From the NCBI RefSeq assembly GCF_025583945.1, contig NZ_JAOEGU010000041.1, forward strand, positions 1 through 36,575: DNA of 36,575 nt, in the 5' to 3' direction. The notes under the pieces were generated by a model. It had not been told where the DNA came from, searched no databases, and was given only the letters and a program-made list of their open reading frames with translations. The position numbers were made by a program, and so were the translations under genes. This document shows positions 25,976-34,559 of this stretch, piece after piece; the stretch's first letter is position 1, and every line of letters starts with the position of its first letter. Origin of the DNA: Methylobacter psychrophilus (lineage in GTDB: Bacteria; Pseudomonadota; Gammaproteobacteria; Methylococcales; Methylomonadaceae).

Positions 25976-27913
25976 TTATTTGTTGGCGCGGTGATCAATA
26001 ATATCTTCAACTACCGACGGATCAGCAAGTGTGGAGGTATCGCCCAGATTATCCAGCTCATTAGCAGCCACTTTTCGTAAAATACGGCGCATGATTTTAC
26101 CTGAGCGGGTTTTTGGTAAACCGGGAGCCCATTGAATAATATCAGGGTTGGCAATGGCACCAATTTCTTTTCTAACCAAATCAACCAACTCTTTTCTCAG
26201 TGCTTCCGAAGGCTCAATACCGACATTCAAAGTCACATAAGCGTAAATTCCCTGACCTTTAATATCATGCGGATAACCGACAACAGCGGCTTCTGCGACT
26301 TGTTCATGCAACACCAGGGCACTTTCAATTTCTGCCGTACCCATTCTGTGACCTGAGACGTTAATCACATCATCGACACGCCCGGTAATCCAGTAATAAC
26401 CGTCTTTATCACGACGCGCGCCATCACCGGCAAAATAATAACCGGGATAGTTTTTAAAATACGTATCAATAAAGCGTGGATGATCCCCATATATTGTCCG
26501 TGCCTGACCTGGCCACGGGCTACTGATGACCAAAATCCCCTCTGCCACACCGTCCATAATAACACCCTGATTATCCATGATTTCCGGCTTGATACCGAAA
26601 AACGGTAAGGTTGCAGAACCCGGTTTTAAAGCAGTAACACCGGGCAACGGAGTGATTAATATGCCGCCCGTTTCAGTTTGCCACCAGGTATCCATGACAG
26701 GACATTGTCCGTTACCGACGACATGGTAATACCATTCCCATGCCTCCGGATTAATAGGTTCGCCAACGCTACCCAAAATACGTAAACTGCTGCGATCCGT
26801 GCGGGTAACAAAATCATTCCCCTGAGCCATTAATGCACGAATTGCAGTCGGTGCAGTATAGAAAATATTGACCTGATGTTTATCAATGACTCGCCAAAAA
26901 CGATCTGCTTCAGGATAAGTAGGCACGCCTTCAAACATCAAAGTCGTCGCACCGTTGCACAAGGGTCCGTAGATCATATAAGAATGCCCGGTGATCCAGC
27001 CTATGTCGGCAGTACACCAGTAGATATCACCCTCATGGTAATCAAACACATACTTATGGGTCATGGCCGCATATAACAAATAACCGCCAGTGGTATGTAC
27101 AATACCTTTGGGTTTACCAGTCGACCCTGAGGTATACAGGATAAACAAGGGATCTTCTGCATCCATAACTTCAGCGGGACAATCAGCTGAAGCCTCTGCC
27201 ATTGCTTGGTGATACCAGATATCACGACCTTCCTGCCAGTCAAGGGTGCTGCCGGTATTTTTTATAACAATGACTTTTTTAAGCTGTGGACAGGAAATCG
27301 CTGCCAGATCAACATTGGTTTTAATCGGTGTAGTTTTACCGCCACGGTAGCCTTCATCCGCGCAAACAACATAGTGGCAATCCGAATCCAGTATCCGGTC
27401 TTTTAACGCATCTGCCGAAAACCCGCCAAAAACAATCGAGTGCACGGCACCAATTCTTGTACAGGCCAGCATCACCGTTGCCGACTCACTAATCATGGGT
27501 AAGTAAATACAAACCCGGTCACCTTTTTTAACGCCCTGTGTTTTTAAAACATTGGCAAACCTGCAAACGTCCTCATGTAATTGTCGGTAAGTAATTTTTT
27601 TATCATGAGCCGGATTATCACCTTCCCAGATAATAGCCACTTGATCACCGCGCGTTTCAAGATGACGATCAATACAGTTGACGCTCACGTTAAGTTTCCC
27701 GCCAGCAAACCAACGCATAATGCCTTTTGAAAAATCACAATCCATAACGCTATCCCAGCGCTTGCTCCATACTAAAAATTGTTCCGCCTGCCCTGCCCAA
27801 AAAGCTTCCGGCTGATCAATTGAATGTTGATACAGGGTTTTATAGGTTTCGGCAGTAATATGCGCCTGAGCGGCTATGCCAGGTTTTACATCATAAATCT
27901 TAACGTCTGACAT
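25976..27913 (-). CDS. acs: Acetyl-coenzyme A synthetase
   Basis: 645 aa, the usual length. It converts acetate, ATP and CoA to acetyl-CoA through acetyl-AMP. The AMP-binding P-loop is [19 protein letters not shown], followed by [10 protein letters not shown] (adenine site), [20 protein letters not shown] (hinge) and the C-terminal [16 protein letters not shown]. The Lys in SGKIMRR is the catalytic residue that family members regulate by acetylation. The N-terminus has the Acs-type [16 protein letters not shown]. It is flanked by the mtdB paralogue and an APC transporter, with gaps large enough for separate promoters. Confidence 0.97.
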   Translation of the reverse strand: MSDVKIYDVKPGIAAQAHITAETYKTLYQHSIDQPEAFWAGQAEQFLVWSKRWDSVMDCDFSKGIMRWFAGGKLNVSVNCIDRHLETRGDQVAIIWEGDNPAHDKKITYRQLHEDVCRFANVLKTQGVKKGDRVCIYLPMISESATVMLACTRIGAVHSIVFGGFSADALKDRILDSDCHYVVCADEGYRGGKTTPIKTNVDLAAISCPQLKKVIVIKNTGSTLDWQEGRDIWYHQAMAEASADCPAEVMDAEDPLFILYTSGSTGKPKGIVHTTGGYLLYAAMTHKYVFDYHEGDIYWCTADIGWITGHSYMIYGPLCNGATTLMFEGVPTYPEADRFWRVIDKHQVNIFYTAPTAIRALMAQGNDFVTRTDRSSLRILGSVGEPINPEAWEWYYHVVGNGQCPVMDTWWQTETGGILITPLPGVTALKPGSATLPFFGIKPEIMDNQGVIMDGVAEGILVISSPWPGQARTIYGDHPRFIDTYFKNYPGYYFAGDGARRDKDGYYWITGRVDDVINVSGHRMGTAEIESALVLHEQVAEAAVVGYPHDIKGQGIYAYVTLNVGIEPSEALRKELVDLVRKEIGAIANPDIIQWAPGLPKTRSGKIMRRILRKVAANELDNLGDTSTLADPSVVEDIIDHRANK

Positions 27914-27996
27914 TTATAATCCCGGTGATGTCTGAAAGCTGTGCTAACTCCAGGAAATTTCATACCTGATTGCACAGTTTTGTATTTATAATTATA

Positions 27997-28020
27997 AGGA
28001 CGAATCTGTGTGTTCGTCCT
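27997..28020 (-). terminator. Weak hairpin downstream of the APC transporter
   Basis: The arms AGGACGAA (27997-28004) and TTCGTCCT (28013-28020) pair perfectly over 8 bp with an 8-base loop. On the minus strand it is followed by an AT-rich but not T-only stretch. It could end the transporter transcript 94 bp after its stop and before the acs promoter. Confidence 0.45.
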
Positions 28021-28113
28021 GTTCAAAAGACTCGATTAATTTAGGGCAGACACATAGGTCGACCCCACGATTAATATGATAATAAAGATATTTTGCGACT
28101 TGTTTCGCTTGAA

Positions 28114-29532
28114 TCAGCACACTTGACCAGATTTCGCCAATTTGCTGTGCTGCATTGAATAACCAAAATAGACAATCAAGCCAATAACCAGCCAGATAAG
28201 GAAACGCAGCCAGGTGATAGCTGGCAGAAATCCCATTAATGCTCCACATGACAACATACCCAGCACCGGAAACAAAGGACTGAATGGCGAACGGAAAGGC
28301 CGCACCATGTCCGGCTTGGTAATACGCAGAACGATCACCCCTAAACACACCAGCACGAATGCAGCCAAAGTACCAATATTAACCAGTTCAGCCAAATCGC
28401 CCAGCGGCATAAAACCTGCCACAAGTGCCATAATAACGCCGCAAAGTACAATAACACGTACCGGCGTTTGGGTATTGGGATTAACTTTGTTAAAAAAAGA
28501 TGATAGCAAGCCATCCCGCGACATCGCGAAAATAATACGTGTCAAGCCGTAGTACAACACCAACATAACGGTAGTAAGACCGGCGATAACACCTGTTGAA
28601 ATTAGCGCCGATGCCCAGTTATAACCCAGCAGAGTTAGTGCATGAGAAACAGGAGAGGAAACATTCAGAGCAGAATAGTGGACGATACCGGTCAGTAATC
28701 CCGCGACTATAATATAAATAACGGTACAAAAAACCAGTGAGGCAACGATACCAAAAGGCAGGTCTCGTTGCGGGTTTTTAGCTTCTTCAGCGGCAGTAGA
28801 CACCGCATCAAAGCCCACATAAGAAAAAAACACCAGCGATGCGCCTGCCAGAACGCCGGTCGTTTTTCCGTCAGGCAAGGTTTGAAACCAGCCAAACGGC
28901 ATAAAAGGATCCCAGTTTGCCGGGTGAACATTGAATACCGCAACACCGATAAATATAGTGATAGTAATGAGCTTAACAACGACCATAACATTGTTGGCCT
29001 TAGCGCTGTGTTTTACGCCCACAATTAACAGACTCATTAACAGCAGAATAATAGCGAAAGCCGGTAGATTGATAATACCACCAAGCTTGGGCGCTTTGGT
29101 AAGTGCCTCCGGCAATGGCAGTCCGATTGCTGTGAGCGCATTATTGAAATAGCCGGACCAACCGTTGGCGACTGCTGCGACCGAAATACCATATTCCAAC
29201 AACAAATCCCAACCGATAATAAAAGCAATTAATTCACCAAATGCCGCATAGCTGTAACCATAAGCACTACCGCAACCACCGACAGATGATGACAACTCGG
29301 CATAAGAAAGTGCCGCAAAGGCACAGGCAATACCGGCAATAATAAACGATAAAATGACAGCAGGACCGGCTTGCGTTGCAGCAGCAATGCCAGTCAATAC
29401 AAAAATACCCGTGCCTATAATTGCACCTACACCGAGAAAAGCCAGATCCCATGCCGACAGGCAACGCTTAAGTACGTGCTCTTGGTCATCATGCGAGACG
29501 ACTGGTTTGGTACGAAAAATTTGCAGCGACAT
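28114..29532 (-). CDS. APC-superfamily amino acid permease (YfnA/CAT-like)
   Basis: 472 aa, about 12 membrane helices. The hallmark first helix GVGAIIGTGIFVLTGIAA follows the short cytoplasmic stretch LKRCLSAWDLA. Helix 6 and the following loop give FFSYVGFDAVSTAAEEAKNP, typical of the CAT/cationic amino acid branch. IIFAMSRDGLLSSFF and RPFRSPFSPLFPVLGMLSCG are also family blocks. The predicted role is import of amino acids across the inner membrane; substrate not determinable from sequence. Monocistronic by spacing. Confidence 0.92.
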   Translation of the reverse strand: MSLQIFRTKPVVSHDDQEHVLKRCLSAWDLAFLGVGAIIGTGIFVLTGIAAATQAGPAVILSFIIAGIACAFAALSYAELSSSVGGCGSAYGYSYAAFGELIAFIIGWDLLLEYGISVAAVANGWSGYFNNALTAIGLPLPEALTKAPKLGGIINLPAFAIILLLMSLLIVGVKHSAKANNVMVVVKLITITIFIGVAVFNVHPANWDPFMPFGWFQTLPDGKTTGVLAGASLVFFSYVGFDAVSTAAEEAKNPQRDLPFGIVASLVFCTVIYIIVAGLLTGIVHYSALNVSSPVSHALTLLGYNWASALISTGVIAGLTTVMLVLYYGLTRIIFAMSRDGLLSSFFNKVNPNTQTPVRVIVLCGVIMALVAGFMPLGDLAELVNIGTLAAFVLVCLGVIVLRITKPDMVRPFRSPFSPLFPVLGMLSCGALMGFLPAITWLRFLIWLVIGLIVYFGYSMQHSKLAKSGQVC

Positions 29533-29877
29533 AAGTTAAGATCTCTCGTGTGTAGTTGAGCAAGAATTTACAGATAGCGAAGGAATATCGCTGATTTTTA
29601 TATCGTTAAATTATAACGCACACACAGTTAATCACGGTAATACTCAAAAAAGCCATTAATCATCAAAAAAGCTGACAACAAACAGGCTATTTACATAGCA
29701 TTCAGGTATTTTTTGTGAGTTTTTTTATTTTATAGTTGTAAATTTCTGCTAATGGTTTAGAACCAGCCCATGATAAAATATAAGCATACAAATTGGCATT
29801 AATCGTTATGTAGTTTTAACCAATGCTGATTATTAAACCACGCGTTATTTTATAGTGTTACTGAGAAAATTATTTTA
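29533..29877. other. 345-bp divergent intergenic region (permease / L,D-transpeptidase promoters)
   Basis: AT-rich, with no gene. A short imperfect hairpin, CAGATAGCGA-aggaata-TCGCTGA followed by TTTTT, is at about 29571-29600; it would sit in the permease 5' leader on the other strand and its role is unclear. Promoters for both divergent genes must lie here, but I cannot fix them. Confidence 0.4.
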
Positions 29878-31140
29878 ATGAAAACCCGTACCCTCTTTGC
29901 TTGTTCATTATTATTACTAACGGTCGTTGGTAATGTTTATGCTGCAACTTATAATTTACCGGAAATTAACGGTGATAGAGTCGTTGCCTCGTCCACCGGC
30001 GATACTGTGACAATAACAGTAGATCATGACCAAACGTTATTAGATATCGCCAGACACTTTAATCTGGGACAAACAGAAATAGTCACTTTAAATCCCAATC
30101 TTGATCGCTGGCTTATTAAAAAAGATACTGTTGTACGCTTGCCAAATCGACGTATTTTACCGGACAGCCCTCACGAAGGTATTACCTTAAACATCGCTGA
30201 ATATCGCATGTACTATTACCCTGCGAACCAACCTGGTACAGTAAGATCATACGCGCATGGTGTGGGCAGACAAGATTGGCAAACCCCATTGGGTAAGACT
30301 ACTGTTTCCAAAAAGGTGAAAGATCCCTCATGGCATCCACCTGAATCAATCAGACGCGAGCATGCGGCAAACGGTGATCCGTTACCGGTTGTCGTCCCAC
30401 CAGGCCCCAACAACCCTTTGGGTGCTTACGCCTTGTATCTCAATCTGCCGGGGGATTATCGAATACATGGTACTGATGTTGATAAAATTTTTGGTATAGG
30501 TATGCAAATAACACATGGCTGTGTGCGGATGTACCCTGAAGATATCGAAGCTTTATATAATTCAATTCCGGTTGGAACTTCTGTTTATATCGTTAAACAA
30601 CCGGTCAAGGTTGGCTGGCTAAATAATACCCTTTATGTCGAGGCTCACCCTGATTTGGAAGGTGAGGAAAAGTCTGCAGATGAACGCTATGCAGTGGCGT
30701 TGGCCCTTATTCAAAAAGCCAATAATGGCGAACTTCCTGAATTTGACCAAGTAGCTTTAAATAAGGCACTTAAAGATCTGGATGGAACACCGATGCCACT
30801 TTATGAACGACTGCCACCATTGGAAGGAGAAATACCCTTCACTGAACCAGAGCCTATTCCAGAACCTATCGCGAAGATTAAAAAATCGACTCCAGTAATT
30901 GTGGCTAAAAATAAAAAGCCGGCAGCGGCAACCAAGAGCTCAAAACCCGGATCAGTAACCGCAACTAAAAACACTAAAAAATTACCGGCAATTGCCAGTA
31001 AATCGAAGAAACAAGAACCAGTAACAACCGCTAAAAGTAAAAAGCAAGTAACAACGACTACCAATAAGGCCAAGAAACCAGAGCCTAAAACAGTCAGTAA
31101 AAGCCAGAGCAGTCAGGGCGGTTATTATCGTGGATCTTAA
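29878..31140 (+). CDS. Periplasmic L,D-transpeptidase (YkuD) with LysM-like N-domain and Lys-rich tail
   Basis: 420 aa. The signal peptide is about residues 1-22 (cut near VYAA). Residues about 40-80 form a LysM-like domain (QTLLDIARHFNLGQTEIVTLNP). The YkuD domain spans about 100-235 with the motif HGCVRMYPED; the catalytic nucleophile is Cys215 and the preceding IHGTD supplies the other conserved His. This is the ErfK/YbiS/YcfS type that cross-links peptidoglycan 3-3 or attaches lipoprotein to it. Residues about 325-415 are an odd tail of Lys/Ser/Thr/Pro repeats (SKKQ, TKSSKPG, NKAKKPEP), strongly basic and likely disordered; it might bind anionic wall polymers. Single gene with its own terminator. 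Confidence 0.92.
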   Translation: MKTRTLFACSLLLLTVVGNVYAATYNLPEINGDRVVASSTGDTVTITVDHDQTLLDIARHFNLGQTEIVTLNPNLDRWLIKKDTVVRLPNRRILPDSPHEGITLNIAEYRMYYYPANQPGTVRSYAHGVGRQDWQTPLGKTTVSKKVKDPSWHPPESIRREHAANGDPLPVVVPPGPNNPLGAYALYLNLPGDYRIHGTDVDKIFGIGMQITHGCVRMYPEDIEALYNSIPVGTSVYIVKQPVKVGWLNNTLYVEAHPDLEGEEKSADERYAVALALIQKANNGELPEFDQVALNKALKDLDGTPMPLYERLPPLEGEIPFTEPEPIPEPIAKIKKSTPVIVAKNKKPAAATKSSKPGSVTATKNTKKLPAIASKSKKQEPVTTAKSKKQVTTTTNKAKKPEPKTVSKSQSSQGGYYRGS

Positions 31141-31156
31141 GTTGCTATAGCGCTTG

Positions 31157-31196
31157 AAAAGTCCGTAATCCTGCATCTGCAGGATTACGGACTTTT
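31157..31196. terminator. Bidirectional terminator between the L,D-transpeptidase gene and rlmA
   Basis: The arms AAAAGTCCGTAATCCTGCA (31157-31175) and TGCAGGATTACGGACTTTT (31178-31196) are perfect 19-bp inverted repeats with a 2-base loop, carrying A-run and T-run on the outside so that it can work in both directions. It lies 16 bp after the transpeptidase stop and 25 bp before the end of convergent rlmA. Confidence 0.88.
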
Positions 31197-31221
31197 ACTT
31201 TTCGCGCAAAATCGTATTTAC

Positions 31222-32091
31222 TTAAGTGGTTTCAATATCTACTGTTTTTACAAACAACGTCAATATAAAGTCAGTTTCAATTTCGAGTTCTGAAATGGCA
31301 TTTAAGGCTTGCTGAACACTTTCATTAGCTCGCCAGGCAAAAGGTGTCATCTGTAACAAAGCCATTCTCTGCTGGGCATTTGGGGTGATTTTGTAACTAA
31401 TCCGTTGTGTAAGCAACTCCTCAAAACCCTGTAAAACCAAACTCTCTGAGGAATGTTCTTTTACCTCGGCATAAATAGCTTGTTTTAACTGCCATAAATG
31501 ACGAGAACCAGGCGTAACGATAAGTAAGTATCCCGAAGATTTTAGCACCCGTTTAAGCTCGTCATCAGCTGATGGTGCAAATACCCTCAAGATAAAATCA
31601 AAAGACTGATCCATATAGGGTAATCGATTTGAACTGGCGACGACAAACTGTGCTTCAGGCTGTTTTTTAGCGGCGGCAGCTACGGCAAACTTGGCAATAT
31701 CAATACCATGCAAAGCCATCTTTTCACTGTGCTTGCAATGACAAGCAATTTTTCGGCTGTAATACCCTTCACCACAGCCCAAATCCAAAAGATGCATGCC
31801 CTCGCCTTTTCTATTGTTGGCATCAATCATCATCGCCACCGCTTTAGCCATAGGTTCATAAAACCCTGCCTCCAAAAATAGACGCCTGGCTATCATCATT
31901 TCCTTGCTATCACCGGGTTCTTTAGAATGTTTATCCTGTACAGGTAAAAGATTCAGATAACCTTCTTTAGCCAGATCAAAGCTATGTCGATTCTGACAGG
32001 CATAGCTTTTACCTGATTGATTTAGTTGGAGTGACTCTCCACAAACCGGACAGACATACAAGATATTTGGCGCTACTATTAATGGTTGCAC
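31222..32091 (-). CDS. rlmA: 23S rRNA (guanine745-N1)-methyltransferase, RlmA-like
   Basis: 289 aa from a GTG start at 32091; no ATG lies between it and the zinc motif, so GTG is needed. The N-terminal zinc ribbon is YVCPVCGESL...YACQNRHSFD, with CxxC and C..H. The linker DLAKEGYLNLLPVQ is a strong RlmA marker, and SKEMMIARRLFLEAGFYEP follows it. The SAM site is LLDLGCGEGYYSRKI, and LRVFAPSADDELKRVL matches the family motif IFAPC.. in a variant form. The protein methylates G745 (or the equivalent G748 in the RlmAII type) of 23S rRNA. Confidence 0.92.
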   Translation of the reverse strand: MQPLIVAPNILYVCPVCGESLQLNQSGKSYACQNRHSFDLAKEGYLNLLPVQDKHSKEPGDSKEMMIARRLFLEAGFYEPMAKAVAMMIDANNRKGEGMHLLDLGCGEGYYSRKIACHCKHSEKMALHGIDIAKFAVAAAAKKQPEAQFVVASSNRLPYMDQSFDFILRVFAPSADDELKRVLKSSGYLLIVTPGSRHLWQLKQAIYAEVKEHSSESLVLQGFEELLTQRISYKITPNAQQRMALLQMTPFAWRANESVQQALNAISELEIETDFILTLFVKTVDIETT

Positions 32092-32206
32092 AGGAAAAAT
32101 TCAGTAATTGACAAATGGATGCGGGTTACGATTTAAAACAGTTTTATTTTTAAATCGACTCATTAAAAACGGTAAATAGACAAAAATATTATAAACATTT
32201 CACTAC

Positions 32207-32255
32207 GAAGACACGAAGGACAACAAGCTTTTTTCTTCGTGTTCTTCGTGTCTTC
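32207..32255. repeat. Imperfect GAAGACACGAAG inverted repeat
   Basis: GAAGACACGAAG (32207-32218) is mirrored by CTTCGTGTCTTC (32244-32255), with a further CTTCGTGTT copy between. It lies between the end of the CDP-alcohol phosphatidyltransferase gene and the rlmA start. It looks like a dispersed genomic repeat and may also end the upstream transcript. Confidence 0.55.
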
Positions 32256-32281
32256 CTGGTGAATAAAAAAAGACAGACAAA

Positions 32282-32878
32282 CTAGCGGCTATTGCGTGCA
32301 GAACGCTTTAAAACATCCCAGACTGAACGCACATTTGACTCGGGTTCGGACAAAAGCAAAGTAAGCACGATTTCTTCAATAGCGGCAAGTATACAGATAA
32401 CCGCAGCCAACCGAAATGGCCATGCCGGGCCACCGAGAAACAACACATACAATGATAGCCCCATAGAGGCGGCTGCTATTTTGACTCCCCACGTATGATA
32501 ACTGGTAAAGCCCCCAAATTTACTAAATCCTGCAATGGCCGGTAACAAGCAACTGGCGACAATCAAGCAGACAAAAACCAGCTCTCTACGAACGATCTCC
32601 GGCCATAACCACCAGCAACAAACAGCAATCGTTAGATAGGTAATGACATCCGCCCAGCTATCCAAGGTAGCACCAAACTGGGAAACTTGCCCTGTCAACC
32701 TCGCGGCCAGACCATCCAATAAATCAGTTAAAAAAGCAATCGCCAATAGCACCATAAAAGCAATGCCATAACCGTACCATGCCAGCAGCAACAAGCCGGG
32801 AGCAGCTACAAAACGAAATCCTGTCAGCAAATTAGGCAAGGTTAACCTGGACTGCGCTGTAAACAGTTTACTGTTCAT
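32282..32878 (-). CDS. CDP-alcohol phosphatidyltransferase family protein
   Basis: 198 aa from ATG 32878, chosen because it overlaps the upstream stop as ATGA; an earlier in-frame start at 32926 lies inside the neighbour. The catalytic motif D-x2-D-G-x2-A-R-x8-G-x3-D-x3-D is complete in DLLDGLAARLTGQVSQFGAT followed by LDSWAD. About five or six membrane helices are visible. The family swaps CMP of a CDP-alcohol for another alcohol at the inner membrane (PgsA, PssA and others). It is third of the set CarS-like/EEP/this gene. The acceptor alcohol cannot be read from sequence. Confidence 0.88.
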   Translation of the reverse strand: MNSKLFTAQSRLTLPNLLTGFRFVAAPGLLLLAWYGYGIAFMVLLAIAFLTDLLDGLAARLTGQVSQFGATLDSWADVITYLTIAVCCWWLWPEIVRRELVFVCLIVASCLLPAIAGFSKFGGFTSYHTWGVKIAAASMGLSLYVLFLGGPAWPFRLAAVICILAAIEEIVLTLLLSEPESNVRSVWDVLKRSARNSR

Positions 32879-33627
32879 AAAGCAAATGAGGCGGCAAGTG
32901 GCGCATGATCGGAAAGCATGTGCCAAGGTGAATGAGTCAACCGGTCACACGACACCGGAATCAGGCCACGATAATAAATACGATCCATCTGAAAAAAAGG
33001 CAACCAAACCGGAAAGGTACGGGCATGGTGTCCATGAGTTTGTAAAAAAATCTCATTTAAATCCAGATGATCGTGAAAAAGTCGCCCGGCTTGTCCCCGC
33101 CAATCGTTAAAGTCACCCGCGACAATTAATGGTGCGTCATGCGGCACATGACTGTCAATACGATCACACAATTTTCCTATTTGCAGGCGACGCTCTTTAC
33201 CCATCAAACCAAAATGAATACACACAATATGGATATCTTGGCTGCTCTCAGGTAGGCGGATAATACCATGCAGAAGACTACGGCTGGCCCAAGGAAAGGG
33301 GGATACATTGATATTTTCCCAGCTCTCAAAAGGGTATTTGCTTAAAAGTGCATTACCATGATGGCCGGCATTATAAATTGCATTTTTTCCATAGGCAAAA
33401 TGCGGCCAAACGCCTTCAGCAATAAACTCAATTTGTGACTGATCAGGCCAATGTTCGATATTTTTTTTATGACGACGATGCTCGCCTTGCATCTCTTGTA
33501 AAAACAACAAATCGGCATCCGCAGCGACTAATGCTTCCCGGATCTGATGTAACACAAAGCCCCTGTTGCCGACATTAAAGCCTTTATGAATGTTATAAGT
33601 AAGTACCTTCAATTCTTTCTTTTTCAT
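32875..33627 (-). CDS. Endonuclease/exonuclease/phosphatase (EEP) family hydrolase, YbhP-like
   Basis: 250 aa, with no signal peptide. EEP fold residues are visible: LTYNIHKG (Asn), FLQEMQG (metal-binding Glu), CIHFGLMGKERRLQ (His in place of the usual N-x-H-L), VAGDFNDWRG (GDFN) and LSDHAPLAASF (SDH). The family includes DNases, phosphatases and phospholipid phosphodiesterases. E. coli YbhP is encoded next to cardiolipin synthase ClsB, and here the gene sits between two lipid-synthesis-like genes, so a phospholipid-related phosphoester is a reasonable guess. It overlaps the next gene by four bases (ATGA). Confidence 0.88.
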   Translation of the reverse strand: MKKKELKVLTYNIHKGFNVGNRGFVLHQIREALVAADADLLFLQEMQGEHRRHKKNIEHWPDQSQIEFIAEGVWPHFAYGKNAIYNAGHHGNALLSKYPFESWENINVSPFPWASRSLLHGIIRLPESSQDIHIVCIHFGLMGKERRLQIGKLCDRIDSHVPHDAPLIVAGDFNDWRGQAGRLFHDHLDLNEIFLQTHGHHARTFPVWLPFFQMDRIYYRGLIPVSCDRLTHSPWHMLSDHAPLAASFAL

Positions 33628-33671
33628 AGCGACTTTACTATTCCTTGGAAGTGAGACAATTGGAGCTGTTT

Positions 33672-34175
33672 TTAATAGGGCTTATTACGAATATGTAACC
33701 GGTAAAGAATGGGTGAAAAAAATTCCTCACACAGAAAAAAAAGCACGACAATCAAGATAACATCAATAAAATCCAACCCTAGCGGTTCTTTTAACAGATA
33801 TAACGGCAACAATGTCTCCGGTATCGTATCAAACCCTCGCGCCTGACTACTTTCAACCTTACCAAGTCGGCGCTTAACAAAGCTGGCCAGCATATCACCC
33901 AGCATTGTCAGCATACCAAACAATACCCCCGTTATAGGTTCAAGCCCACATAAAATTGCTATAACAGTCGTAATAAAAATGGCTGAAAACAAACCTCGCC
34001 AAGTTTTAGTAATGCCTAACAAACGCTGACCATCACCTAAATAAAGCCCGTTATCTATTGGCATTGCCAAGCGGTTACCCAGCACTCTACTGGCAATAAC
34101 CGGCGCACCATTAGAGACCAGAAGCAATACCAAAGCCTGAAAAAGACAATACCAACACAGTGACTGTAAAGGCAT
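33672..34175 (-). CDS. CDP-archaeol synthase-like (CarS/DUF46) integral membrane protein
   Basis: 167 aa from ATG 34175; a TTG at 34181 with AGGA 5 bases upstream is an alternative. Family blocks: NGAPVIASRVLGNRLAMPID, LGDGQRLLGITKTWRGLFSA, MLGDMLASFVKRRLG and GFDTIPETLLPLYLL. About four or five membrane helices alternate with these polar motifs, as in CarS/CdsA. Archaeal CarS activates digeranylgeranylglyceryl phosphate with CTP; bacterial homologues have an unknown lipid substrate. First of a three-gene set with an EEP hydrolase (44 bp downstream) and a CDP-alcohol phosphatidyltransferase, which would use a CDP-lipid. Confidence 0.85.
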   Translation of the reverse strand: MPLQSLCWYCLFQALVLLLVSNGAPVIASRVLGNRLAMPIDNGLYLGDGQRLLGITKTWRGLFSAIFITTVIAILCGLEPITGVLFGMLTMLGDMLASFVKRRLGKVESSQARGFDTIPETLLPLYLLKEPLGLDFIDVILIVVLFFLCEEFFSPILYRLHIRNKPY

Positions 34176-34559
34176 ATTCAACCCTATCCTTTTAATCAGG
34201 TTAACAATCCGGAAAGCGATAACTTAAACAATAATCATAAAAATCGATTATCGGCCATATTAATAGTAATTACACTATTGCCAAGATATTTACGATTAAC
34301 CAACTCACCAGCACTTGATCTTTAGCATTGGTTTCTCCAACAAAAAGTGACCGTAACGACAAAATTTCCTGCCATGTAAGTCTATTTATTGTTTATTAAT
34401 TATAGCTAAAACAGCCGTTATTTTTTAGTTGCTACCAACCACAAAAAATGTCACGTATTACCTTGAATATAATAGTTTTCTAATATAAACTCACTGTCGC
34501 CCCATCATTATAAAAACCAGCACTATTAACAGGGGCGATTTCTATCTTGAGGAGGATTT
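34176..34559. other. 384-bp divergent intergenic region (CarS-like set / multicopper oxidase)
   Basis: AT-rich, no gene. A candidate promoter for the oxidase gene is TTGAAT (34463-34468) and TATAAA (34484-34489) with a short 15-bp spacer. I see no convincing copper-responsive dyad, though one could be hidden. Confidence 0.35.
34550..34555 (+). promoter_or_regulatory. Strong ribosome binding site of the multicopper oxidase gene
   Basis: A full AGGAGG lies 4 bases before the ATG at 34560, the best Shine-Dalgarno match in the window. It fixes the start and with it the Tat signal peptide. Confidence 0.8.

Noticed and set aside
27992-28348. Minus-strand ORF of 118 codons overlapping the end of the APC transporter gene
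   Set aside because: Most of it lies inside the transporter gene in another frame, and the remainder shows no motif or start signal.
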